A DNA stretch of 5,486 bases from positions 1 through 5,486 of the forward strand of contig MFLB01000033.1 in NCBI GenBank assembly GCA_001781445.1. Reading direction: 5' to 3'. The notes beneath the pieces were generated by a model. The model saw only the letters and a program-made list of their open reading frames with translations. It was not told where the DNA came from and made no database searches. Shown here piece by piece: positions 1-4,708 of the stretch (positions within the stretch are counted from its first letter, which is position 1; the number at the start of each line of letters is the position of its first letter). Source of the stretch: Candidatus Kaiserbacteria bacterium RIFCSPHIGHO2_01_FULL_58_22. GTDB lineage: Bacteria > Patescibacteriota > Minisyncoccia > Phycocordibacterales > UBA2100. A program made the translations under genes and the position numbers.

Positions 1-39
1 GCACCTGCACCATACACTAGCTAGGGAGATGTGTGAATA

Positions 40-711
40 TCAGTAATTCACAATGACGACAAATTCTCCGCGGGCTTTTTTGCCTTTCTCGAGCTGCGTA
101 GCAAGCTCTGCGGGCGTACCAGAGAGAACTTCTTCGTGGATCTTGGTGAGTTCTCGCGCGACGGTAATGCGAGATTTGGGAGCGACTTTTTCTAATTCAG
201 ACAACAATTTAAGAATGCGGTGCGGGGATTCGTAGAGTACAACCGGGATTTTGCTCGTTGCGATTTCCTTCAGAGTTGTCTGACGACCCTTTTTGTGCGG
301 CAGGAAACCTAGGAAGACAAAAGTGTCGACGGGTATACCCGCAACCGAGAGTGCCGCGGTCAGAGCCGACGGACCGGGGACCGCTTCTATCTTCGCTTCC
401 GGCGCGTATTCGCGCACATAGGCCACGAGTCGCGCGCCCGGATCCGATACGCCGGGCGTGCCCGCGTCGGTCACGTATGCGACATGCTCCCCGCGAGCGA
501 GTCGTTCAACGACCTCGTCTGCCCTTTTGTGTTCCGTCGCCGCGTCAAGTCGAAATACTGATTTGCGAAGGCCGTAATGGTTGAGGAGCTTCAAGATAAC
601 GCGTGTGTCTTCTGCATAGATGCAGTCGCACTCCTTGAGGTTCCAAAGCGCGCGGAACGTGAGATCGCCCAAATTCCCTATCGGCGTCGCGACGATTGAA
701 AGCGTTCCCAT
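40..711 (-). CDS. rsmI: 16S rRNA (cytidine-1402-2'-O)-methyltransferase RsmI
   Basis: RsmI uses S-adenosylmethionine to 2'-O-methylate C1402 of 16S rRNA in the decoding centre, a cytoplasmic rRNA modification that tunes decoding fidelity. The 223-residue protein shows the family's tetrapyrrole-methylase fold motifs in order: VATPIGNLGDLT (7-18), AEDTR (33-37), VTDAGTPGVSDPG (80-92), VPGPSALTAALS (111-122), FLGFLPHKKGR (133-143), LYESPHR (159-165) and VARELTKIHEEV (184-195), ending in GEFVVIV. It stops there and lacks the roughly 50-60 residue C-terminal extension of the E. coli protein (about 286 residues), so it is a minimal catalytic core. The ATG lies 1 base beyond the mazF stop codon with no good Shine-Dalgarno, so it is probably translated by coupling in the mazE-mazF-rsmI operon. 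Family identity is very secure; the exact target nucleotide is by homology. Confidence 0.96.
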   Translation of the reverse strand: MGTLSIVATPIGNLGDLTFRALWNLKECDCIYAEDTRVILKLLNHYGLRKSVFRLDAATEHKRADEVVERLARGEHVAYVTDAGTPGVSDPGARLVAYVREYAPEAKIEAVPGPSALTAALSVAGIPVDTFVFLGFLPHKKGRQTTLKEIATSKIPVVLYESPHRILKLLSELEKVAPKSRITVARELTKIHEEVLSGTPAELATQLEKGKKARGEFVVIVNY

Positions 712-712
712 A

Positions 713-1063
713 CTATGCAGGGATAATTCCTAAAATTAGTCCGATATGAGTGCGGATATCCGCGAGGACTGCCGGTGATACTTTACCCACGCGGCGCAAA
801 GCGCGTGCATCGATGTCAATTGTCTTGTGTTGGTCGGACAAGACCGTGCCAACGATTTCGCCCTTTGTGAGGGAAACTTCATTTGCATATCCTTTCGTCT
901 GCGAAGTAATCGGACATACGGTGCAAAGTCCGCTCGCTTTCGTATAAGAACGCACTGAAACTACAACGGCCGGACGACGTCCAGCTTGCTCATGACCGCG
1001 CGTTCCCGAGTAATCTACCCACACGATATCGCCCGCATCGGGTACGTAACGCACTACTACCAT
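713..1063 (-). CDS. mazF: MazF-family mRNA interferase (toxin)
   Basis: MazF toxins are dimeric, ribosome-independent endoribonucleases that cleave single-stranded RNA at short sequence motifs and are neutralised by MazE. The 116-residue protein follows the E. coli MazF pattern closely: RYVPDAGDIVWVDY (5-18), the loop HEQAGRRPAVVVS (24-36) with the catalytic-type Glu25 and Arg30, PITSQTKGY (51-59) with Thr53, GTVLSDQHKTID (72-83) and ARALRRVGKV (86-95). All expected active-site residues are visible, so the toxin looks functional. Its ATG overlaps the end of mazE by 7 bases. A GAGGT directly abuts this ATG, too close for a normal ribosome site; a GTG three codons downstream would be better spaced, but the ATG gives an N-terminus nearly identical in length to E. 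coli MazF. The cleavage motif cannot be read from sequence. Confidence 0.95.
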   Translation of the reverse strand: MVVVRYVPDAGDIVWVDYSGTRGHEQAGRRPAVVVSVRSYTKASGLCTVCPITSQTKGYANEVSLTKGEIVGTVLSDQHKTIDIDARALRRVGKVSPAVLADIRTHIGLILGIIPA

Positions 1064-1326
1064 ACCTCACGACCCTGGGTCACACCGAAGTCAACAAGAT
1101 CGTGCTTGTCGCGCCTCGATACGCCACGCACGAGATCTTTAAGTGTGAGACGTTTTTGAGGAGATTTTTTCGTAAGGACAATCGAAGAACCGCGTAAAGT
1201 CGTCTGAACCTCCGCATGTGCAAGACCAAGGGTATCGACAAACGCTTTTGGTAAGAGCACTCCGTGTCCATTCCCCCATTTTCGTACGGAGGTAATCCGG
1301 ACCTGCTCCGCTACAGTTGTTTTCAT
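1057..1326 (-). CDS. mazE: MazE-family antitoxin (AbrB/SpoVT-like)
   Basis: MazE binds and inhibits MazF through a flexible acidic tail and represses its own operon through an N-terminal swapped-hairpin (AbrB/MazE) DNA-binding domain. The 89-residue product shows the domain signature SVRKWGNGHGVLLPKAFVD (13-31), then a beta-rich segment ending SSIVLTKK (47-54), a linker with LTLKDLVRGVS (60-70), and a tail VDFGVTQGREVW that parallels the GEPKDKEVW tail of E. coli MazE. I chose the ATG at 1326. An in-frame TTG at 1362 would add 12 residues, but that TTG is the first codon of the TTGACA -35 element, so it is promoter rather than gene. The start has no Shine-Dalgarno and sits 7 bases after the -10 box, suggesting a leaderless message. 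It is the first gene of the mazE-mazF-rsmI operon. Confidence 0.93.
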   Translation of the reverse strand: MKTTVAEQVRITSVRKWGNGHGVLLPKAFVDTLGLAHAEVQTTLRGSSIVLTKKSPQKRLTLKDLVRGVSRRDKHDLVDFGVTQGREVW

Positions 1327-1333
1327 ACCGAGA

Positions 1334-1362
1334 AGTTTAAACAATGTATAAACAGTTGTCAA
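1334..1362 (-). promoter_or_regulatory. Promoter of mazE-mazF-rsmI
   Basis: On the minus strand a perfect -35 hexamer TTGACA (1362-1357) is followed after exactly 17 bases by TAAACT (1339-1334), a 4/6 match to the -10 consensus. The -10 ends 7 bases before the mazE ATG, so transcription would begin at or next to the A of the start codon. This is the strongest sigma70-like promoter in the window. The start position is inferred, not measured. Confidence 0.75.
1335..1354. promoter_or_regulatory. Possible MazE/MazEF operator repeats
   Basis: Between and over the mazE promoter hexamers the plus strand carries TAAACA twice (1338-1343 and 1349-1354), 11 bases apart and so on one face of the helix, and the first overlaps a perfect 8-base palindrome GTTTAAAC (1335-1342). 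mazEF operons are typically autorepressed through repeats overlapping the promoter, so this is a reasonable operator candidate. The sequence does not match a known MazE operator that I can name. Confidence 0.35.
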
Positions 1363-1486
1363 ATGACCTTATTGTAAGTTCAGCGATATCTGAAACCTCC
1401 CTTAAATGATCAATCGCTTCAAATCCGACTACTGAAGACAGTGCCAGTACCCATCATGCCATACTCGCTCCGCTCGTTTAGCCGGC

Positions 1487-1515
1487 GCTTGCTCGGAAAC
1501 GAGAGCAAGCTCTCG
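1487..1515. repeat. Two overlapping, mutually exclusive inverted repeats
   Basis: GCTTGCTC (1487-1494) pairs with GAGCAAGC (1503-1510) around an 8-base loop, while CGAGAGC (1500-1506) pairs with GCTCTCG (1509-1515) around AA; the two hairpins share bases and cannot form together. They lie between the divergent mazE and mpl promoters in CTCGCT-rich sequence and have no T-run, so a simple intrinsic terminator is unlikely. If mpl is leaderless as its -10 suggests, the repeats are upstream of transcription and would act as DNA (protein site or cruciform) rather than RNA. The rest of the 187-base gap shows no gene. Confidence 0.5.
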
Positions 1516-1535
1516 CTTCTCTCGCTTCGCTAGGC

Positions 1536-1541
1536 TATAGT
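1536..1541 (+). promoter_or_regulatory. -10 element of mpl-like gene
   Basis: TATAGT matches the -10 consensus at 5 of 6 positions and ends 8 bases before the ATG at 1550. No convincing -35 is present at 16-18 bases upstream (the sequence there is TCGCTT-like). There is no Shine-Dalgarno in the 8-base gap TCTCTTCT-G, again pointing to a leaderless transcript. Without a -35 match the element could need an activator or a hairpin-bound protein. Confidence 0.5.
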
Positions 1542-1549
1542 CTCTTCTG

Positions 1550-2953
1550 ATGCGCAAAAAGGCTCACTTCATCGGCATCGCGGGCATGGGCATGAGCGCG
1601 GTCGCCATCCTCCTCAAGGAACAAGGCTGGCTCGTGGGCGGCTCCGACAGCGAAGCATACCCGCCTGCGACGAGCCAGCTTGAACGGCACGGCATTCCCT
1701 GCACGGCCTCTTACGATCCCGGGAATATTCCAAAAGACGCGGATCTCATCGTCGTCGGCATGAATGCGAAGCTGAAGCGCGAGAACAATCCGGAAGTGAA
1801 AGCCGCATACGATTCCGGCATTCGCATGACCCCGTTCCCGAAAGTGCTTGGTGATATCGTGCGAAAAAGAAAGCCGATCGTCGTCGCCGGTTCCTATGGA
1901 AAATCAACGATTACGTCTCTTCTTGCGTGGTGCCTTTCGCGTTCGGGAATTGGTGCGGGCTGGTTTATCGGCGCTTCTCCCGAAGGAATGGAACCGTCAC
2001 ACCTTGGCACTCATCCGGTCTTTGTCCTCGAAGGAGATGAATATCCGACCTCACACGACGACTTACGGCCCAAGTTCGCGCATTACAACGCGCATGACGC
2101 GCTCATAACGGCCGTGACGCATGATCACGTGAATATCTACAAGACCCAGCGGGAGTTTTCAGAACCTTTCCGCGCGCTCGCCGCCGGCCTTCCCGATGAC
2201 GGGATACTTCTCTTGTGCGCGGACGAGCCGAACGCCGCGTCGCTTGGAAAAGAGACGCGAGCGCGCGTCACTCTCTACGGCATGACGAGTTCGTCCGAGT
2301 GGTACGCAAACGATATCTCACGCGGAGAGGTGACGAGTTTTGATCTCATGCGCGGCTCGGAGAAAATTGCACGACTTTCGACCTCTCTTATAGGCGATCA
2401 CAACATTCAAAACGTCGTCGGCGCCTCGGCAATGCTCTTGGAAAAAGAGCTGATTACACCAGAACAACTCGCGGAATCTGTCAGAGATTTCAAAGGCCTC
2501 GCGCGCCGCCTCGACAAAAAGACCGCGCGTTCGTCCGTTCCCGCATACGAAGGGTTCGGCTCGTCGCGCGAGAAACTTCGCGCCGCGATCGCGGCGATAA
2601 AAGCACAATACCCCGAAAAACGCCTCGTCGTCGTCTTCGAGCCGCACACGTTCAGTTGGCGCAATAAAATGATGTTGCATTGGTTCGACGATGCATTCGA
2701 GGGCGCCGGGCTCGTAATCCTCTACAAACCGGCCGAGCAGGGAGCGGCGACGCACGAGCAGAGCACGCAGGAAGAAATGACAGAGCGACTTGCGCGCGCA
2801 GGTGTCGCAGTACGACCCACAGCCGCGCCGGAAGAGACGCTCGCAATACTCTCGTCGGAAGTCGGCAGGGACGATGTCGTTCTTCTTTCCTCTTCCGGCG
2901 CGATGGACGGCCTCATTGAACGAATCCCCGAATGGCTTGATAATACCTTTTGA
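1550..2953 (+). CDS. mpl: Mpl-type UDP-N-acetylmuramate:peptide ligase (divergent Mur ligase)
   Basis: Mpl joins recycled murein tripeptide (L-Ala-gamma-D-Glu-meso-Dap) to UDP-MurNAc with ATP in the cytoplasm, bypassing MurC, MurD and MurE. The 467 residues match the Mpl length (about 457) and domain order: Rossmann start HFIGIAGMGMSAVA (6-19), SDSEAYPPATSQLERHGI (32-49), which is the Mpl rather than MurC form, P-loop AGSYGKST (113-120), EGDEY (161-165), RPKFAHY (173-179), HDHVN (191-195), GDHNIQNV (282-289) and RRLDKK (319-324). Two motifs are unusual: the usual GTHGK(T/S)T P-loop has Ser-Tyr in place of Thr-His, and the C-domain D-[DY]-x-HHP motif is replaced by YEGFGSSRE (333-341). The enzyme is therefore probably an ATP-dependent amide ligase of this family, but substrate or catalytic detail may differ. 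It is followed by the Ate1-like gene with no gap to speak of, so they are likely co-transcribed. Confidence 0.85.
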   Translation: MRKKAHFIGIAGMGMSAVAILLKEQGWLVGGSDSEAYPPATSQLERHGIPCTASYDPGNIPKDADLIVVGMNAKLKRENNPEVKAAYDSGIRMTPFPKVLGDIVRKRKPIVVAGSYGKSTITSLLAWCLSRSGIGAGWFIGASPEGMEPSHLGTHPVFVLEGDEYPTSHDDLRPKFAHYNAHDALITAVTHDHVNIYKTQREFSEPFRALAAGLPDDGILLLCADEPNAASLGKETRARVTLYGMTSSSEWYANDISRGEVTSFDLMRGSEKIARLSTSLIGDHNIQNVVGASAMLLEKELITPEQLAESVRDFKGLARRLDKKTARSSVPAYEGFGSSREKLRAAIAAIKAQYPEKRLVVVFEPHTFSWRNKMMLHWFDDAFEGAGLVILYKPAEQGAATHEQSTQEEMTERLARAGVAVRPTAAPEETLAILSSEVGRDDVVLLSSSGAMDGLIERIPEWLDNTF

Positions 2954-2955
2954 CC

Positions 2956-3714
2956 ATGCGCTTCTTCTCCAGTGAACTCGGGCACGAATACGCCAAGACG
3001 TATACGTTCGGCTATTGCAATTATGGCGTCCTCGAACCGGGTGACGACATTTCTGATATGTATGCCAGCGGCTACCTTCCCTACTCCGGCTCGCCGGAGA
3101 GTAAAGGAATGTTCTACATGGCGCGAAGTGCTCGCATCTACCTTCCCGAATTCGAACTCAATAGTGAATGCCGCCGCGTCGCAAAAAAATTCGACGGAAC
3201 ATTCTCCCGCAAAGCAGTGCCGCTCCGCGATTTTGATGTTACGGAAGAATTCATCACGTTTTGGCTCGACTACTTCGCTCGCGCGCACGGCCCGTCAGTG
3301 GTGTCACGTGAACGGGTCAAGCTCTGGCTCGATTTCGGCATTATCACGCACATCGGCATCTACAAGGACGAGAGTGGCAACGTCGCTGCCTACACGCTCG
3401 AAGTCGCAGATGACGTGATAACCCACGATTGGTATCAGAGCTGGTCTAGAGAATACGATAAATCGTCGCTCGGCATGTGGCTACTTATTGATATCGCTCG
3501 CACAACCAAAGCACGTGGCGCGCAATACTACTACTGCGGCACAGCGTATTCGGAAAATTCGTACAAATCGAATCTTCCTGCGCTTGAATTCTGGAATGGT
3601 ACGGAGTGGAACAAAGACACAAACAACAAGCGCCTTAACGAGCGTCTAAAAACGGACGGGCAACGACAAGTATCGTTCCTCGACGAGTGGAAACAAAAAC
3701 ACCCGCTTTTTTAG
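2956..3714 (+). CDS. Ate1/Bpt-like aminoacyl-tRNA-protein transferase family (GNAT fold) protein
   Basis: The C-terminal half resembles arginyl/leucyl-tRNA:protein transferases (Ate1, Bpt): a strand GNVAAYTLEV (141-150), then SLGMWLLIDIARTTKARG (171-188), YYYCGT (191-196) and YKSNLPALEFWNGTEW (203-218), which parallel the family's SLG-x-Y, Y-x-x-x-G-Y and YK-x-x-F-x-P-x-E segments. Residues 40-80 (GYLPYSG...FYMARSARIYLPEF...ECRRVAKK) align in pattern with the family's R-x-x-G-x-x-Y and SQRRVxRR region, but the cysteine pairs of the N-terminal domain are absent. These enzymes move an amino acid from charged tRNA to an acceptor amine. Here the acceptor is unknown; the position directly after the Mur ligase suggests a cell-wall precursor, as for the structurally related FemABX proteins (inference). 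I start at ATG 2956, 2 bases after the mpl stop; a TTG at 2950 giving a TTGA overlap is the alternative. Its last 43 bases recur at 4360-4402. Confidence 0.7.
   Translation: MRFFSSELGHEYAKTYTFGYCNYGVLEPGDDISDMYASGYLPYSGSPESKGMFYMARSARIYLPEFELNSECRRVAKKFDGTFSRKAVPLRDFDVTEEFITFWLDYFARAHGPSVVSRERVKLWLDFGIITHIGIYKDESGNVAAYTLEVADDVITHDWYQSWSREYDKSSLGMWLLIDIARTTKARGAQYYYCGTAYSENSYKSNLPALEFWNGTEWNKDTNNKRLNERLKTDGQRQVSFLDEWKQKHPLF
3672..3714 (+). repeat. Direct repeat, copy 1 (3' end of Ate1-like gene)
   Basis: This is the 3' end of the Ate1-like gene, encoding SFLDEWKQKHPLF and the stop. It aligns without gaps to 4360-4402 with 35 of 43 identical bases (my count), including a 14-base exact run CTCGACGAGTGG plus flanking C and A bases interrupted by one change. 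The second copy starts 688 bases later. The two copies bracket the antitoxin and PIN-nuclease genes. Confidence 0.85.
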
Positions 3715-3720
3715 AGGGCG

Positions 3721-3729
3721 TGCTATGAT
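3721..3729 (+). promoter_or_regulatory. Extended -10 promoter of the antitoxin-PIN unit
   Basis: TGCTATGAT is a full extended -10 (TGn plus TATGAT, 5/6 to consensus). It ends 6 bases before the ATG at 3736, so initiation would fall at the start codon and the mRNA would be leaderless. No -35 is needed for an extended -10 and none is evident. The six-base gap GTCGAT contains no Shine-Dalgarno. Confidence 0.65.
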
Positions 3730-3735
3730 GTCGAT

Positions 3736-3939
3736 ATGACTCAGGCAACCGTATACAAGAAAATAGTCGCGCTGGAGCGCGAAGTGCAAAAAATGAAGCT
3801 GGAAGCGTACCGCACACTCCCGAAGTCGCAGCGCCCGCGTTCTCCCTATTCCGAGAAAGCCCTCGGTCGCGCGGTGCGCAAGACGCGAAATGCCATGTGG
3901 CAGCGCCACTATGCAAAGAAGATCAAGAGTATTTCTTGA
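3736..3939 (+). CDS. Small coiled-coil, basic protein; probable antitoxin of the PIN nuclease
   Basis: I do not recognise this 67-residue protein as a member of a named antitoxin family. Residues 5-25 (TVYKKIVALEREVQKMKLEAY) give a heptad-like pattern fitting a short coiled coil. The remainder, from LPKSQRPRSPYSE to KKIKSIS, is strongly basic (GRAVRKTRNAMWQRHYAKK) and could bind nucleic acid or wrap around an acidic partner. Its last 29 bases overlap the PIN nuclease start, and both genes share one promoter; small upstream gene plus overlapping PIN gene is the usual VapBC arrangement, which is the main reason for the antitoxin call. The lack of an acidic tail or a clear AbrB, RHH or Phd domain makes it atypical. 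Coding status is supported by its promoter, coupling and amphipathic pattern. Confidence 0.65.
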   Translation: MTQATVYKKIVALEREVQKMKLEAYRTLPKSQRPRSPYSEKALGRAVRKTRNAMWQRHYAKKIKSIS

Positions 3940-4336
3940 CACGAGCGCGCTTCTTGCAGGTCTCAACTCTCCGACAGGCGCCGCTGGCGCCATTCTCGTA
4001 GCATGCTTTTCCGGCGAAATTGTCCCGCTCATTTCTCCGCAGGTCATCGAGGAGGCGGAGCGCAACATCTCGCTGAAATTTCCGATGCTCGATAACGCGT
4101 GGCATTCATTTTTACTGATTCCGCCACACGTAACAAAGAAGCCGGCCATCTTGCAGGTTCGTAAAGCGTACGCGCTACTCCCGACGAGCGACGCGCCTAT
4201 TCTGGCAAGCGCGACAGCGAGCAAGCCGGACGCGCTCGTCACGTGGGACGTCAAACATTTCCTCCGTGCGAACGTTGTTGCATCGGTCGAATTCCCCGTC
4301 CTGACGCCCGGAGAGTTCCTCGCAAGATTCTTTTGA
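3911..4336 (+). CDS. PIN-domain nuclease, VapC-like toxin
   Basis: PIN domains are metal-dependent ribonucleases; VapC toxins of this fold cleave tRNA or rRNA. The 141-residue protein begins MQRRSRVFLDTSALLAGL, the classic first PIN strand, and all four acidic residues of the site are present: Asp10 in FLDTS, Glu47/Glu48 in VIEEAERN, Asp94 in TSDAPILASA and Asp113 in VTWDVKHF. The length is standard for the family, so the toxin looks intact. I prefer ATG 3911, which places the first strand directly at the N-terminus; an ATG at 3890 would add seven residues with no family likeness, and neither has a Shine-Dalgarno. The gene overlaps the upstream 67-residue reading frame by 29 bases, implying coupled translation. 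The stop codon is followed 23 bases later by the orphan Ate1-like tail. The target RNA cannot be told from sequence. Confidence 0.88.
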   Translation: MQRRSRVFLDTSALLAGLNSPTGAAGAILVACFSGEIVPLISPQVIEEAERNISLKFPMLDNAWHSFLLIPPHVTKKPAILQVRKAYALLPTSDAPILASATASKPDALVTWDVKHFLRANVVASVEFPVLTPGEFLARFF

Positions 4337-4359
4337 CACGCCAAAGCGCCCACTTACAC

Positions 4360-4402
4360 ATCGCTCCTCGACGAGTGGAGGCAAAATCATCCTTTGTTTT
4401 AG
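4360..4402 (+). pseudogene. Orphan 3' fragment of an Ate1-like gene (direct repeat, copy 2)
   Basis: In the frame beginning after the in-frame TGA at 4334-4336 the sequence reads HAKAPTYTSLLDEWRQNHPLF and a TAG stop. The last 13 residues match the end of the upstream Ate1-like protein (SFLDEWKQKHPLF) with three conservative replacements (F to L, K to R, K to N). The other differences are synonymous (CAC/CAT, CCG/CCT, CTT/TTG). That pattern shows the fragment diverged while still under protein-level selection, so it comes from a homologous gene and is not a recent copying error. There is no start codon and no upstream homology beyond about 4358, so it is a truncated remnant. It forms the first part of the 372-base stretch (4337-4708) without an intact gene; the rest of that stretch is described in the minus-strand broken gene. 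Confidence 0.75.
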
Positions 4403-4425
4403 GGGTCCTCCGCCTGCTAAAAAGA

Positions 4426-4661
4426 TCACTTCAATTTTTTCATTAAGTCCTCTAGCGCCTCGACGTTTTCTAGATACTCCTTCTCAAATTTTTTCATATC
4501 CGTCAGCTCGGATTCTAGCTTCGCAATATATTCATCAGCGCTTTTCCGATTGCGGTGGACGGAATTGCCGCTTTCGCCGTCTCAGGAACTGCTGTGGTTG
4601 CATGTAGGGCTACGGCCACTGCGCCGAGTACCGTCTTTATGGACCGCAGCTTTTCTCTAAC
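4426..4661 (-). pseudogene. Frameshifted gene for a small membrane/secreted coiled-coil protein
   Basis: On the minus strand two overlapping open frames look like parts of one protein. The upstream part (from about 4661, stop at 4517-4515) reads VREKLRSIKTVLGAVAVALH then ATTAVPETAKAAIPSTAIGK: a basic start followed by a hydrophobic segment, like a signal peptide or membrane anchor. The downstream part (open from 4581, stop TGA at 4428-4426) reads SADEYIAKLESELTDMKKF then EKEYLENVEALEDLMKKLK, a strongly charged coiled coil. They join by a -1 shift in the A-run of GGAAAAGC near 4540. The upstream part has no ATG, GTG or TTG start in frame; a GTG at 4663 could serve only if a second -1 shift occurred in the A-run of GAGAAAAGC. 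It lies downstream of the epimerase gene in the same direction. A decayed gene or assembly indels are the simplest readings. I do not recognise the family. Confidence 0.5.
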
Positions 4662-4667
4662 ACAAGA

Positions 4668-4695
4668 AGTATATGGTTCAGCCCGTTTAAAACAA
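4668..4695 (-). promoter_or_regulatory. Possible promoter of the broken coiled-coil gene
   Basis: Minus-strand TATACT (4673-4668) matches 5/6 of the -10 consensus, with TTGTTT (4695-4690, 3/6) 16 bases upstream. The -10 ends six bases before the GTT that opens the hydrophobic reading frame at 4661, the same distance seen at the intact antitoxin gene. This supports a former leaderless start codon here. The -35 is weak. Confidence 0.35.
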
Positions 4696-4708
4696 GGGTC
4701 GGGAATTA

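Noticed and set aside
258..584. Plus-strand open frame over rsmI
   Set aside because: It is antisense to a clear rsmI gene, its translation is arginine/proline-rich with no family motif, and it has no promoter.
1327..1362. Longer mazE using TTG at 1362
   Set aside because: The TTG is the start of a perfect TTGACA -35 box with a 17-base spacer to a -10, and the 12 extra residues have no MazE likeness.
2318..3288. Minus-strand open frames across the mpl and Ate1-like genes
   Set aside because: They overlap well-supported plus-strand genes and read as low-complexity antisense translations.
3890..3910. Upstream ATG for the PIN nuclease
   Set aside because: The added residues MPCGSAT have no family match, and the ATG at 3911 gives the standard PIN N-terminus.
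3646..4353. Long minus-strand open frame across the toxin-antitoxin unit
   Set aside because: It is antisense to a PIN gene with all catalytic residues and to the antitoxin and the Ate1-like tail; no recognisable domain was found in it.
4377..4411. Terminator after the PIN gene from GGAGG and CCTCC arms
   Set aside because: The arms are only five bases, the loop is about 25 bases and no T-run follows on the plus strand.
4426..4661. Programmed -1 ribosomal frameshifting as the explanation of the broken gene
   Set aside because: The A4 runs are not classic X-XXY-YYZ slippery heptamers and I see no strong downstream stem; decay or sequence error is simpler.
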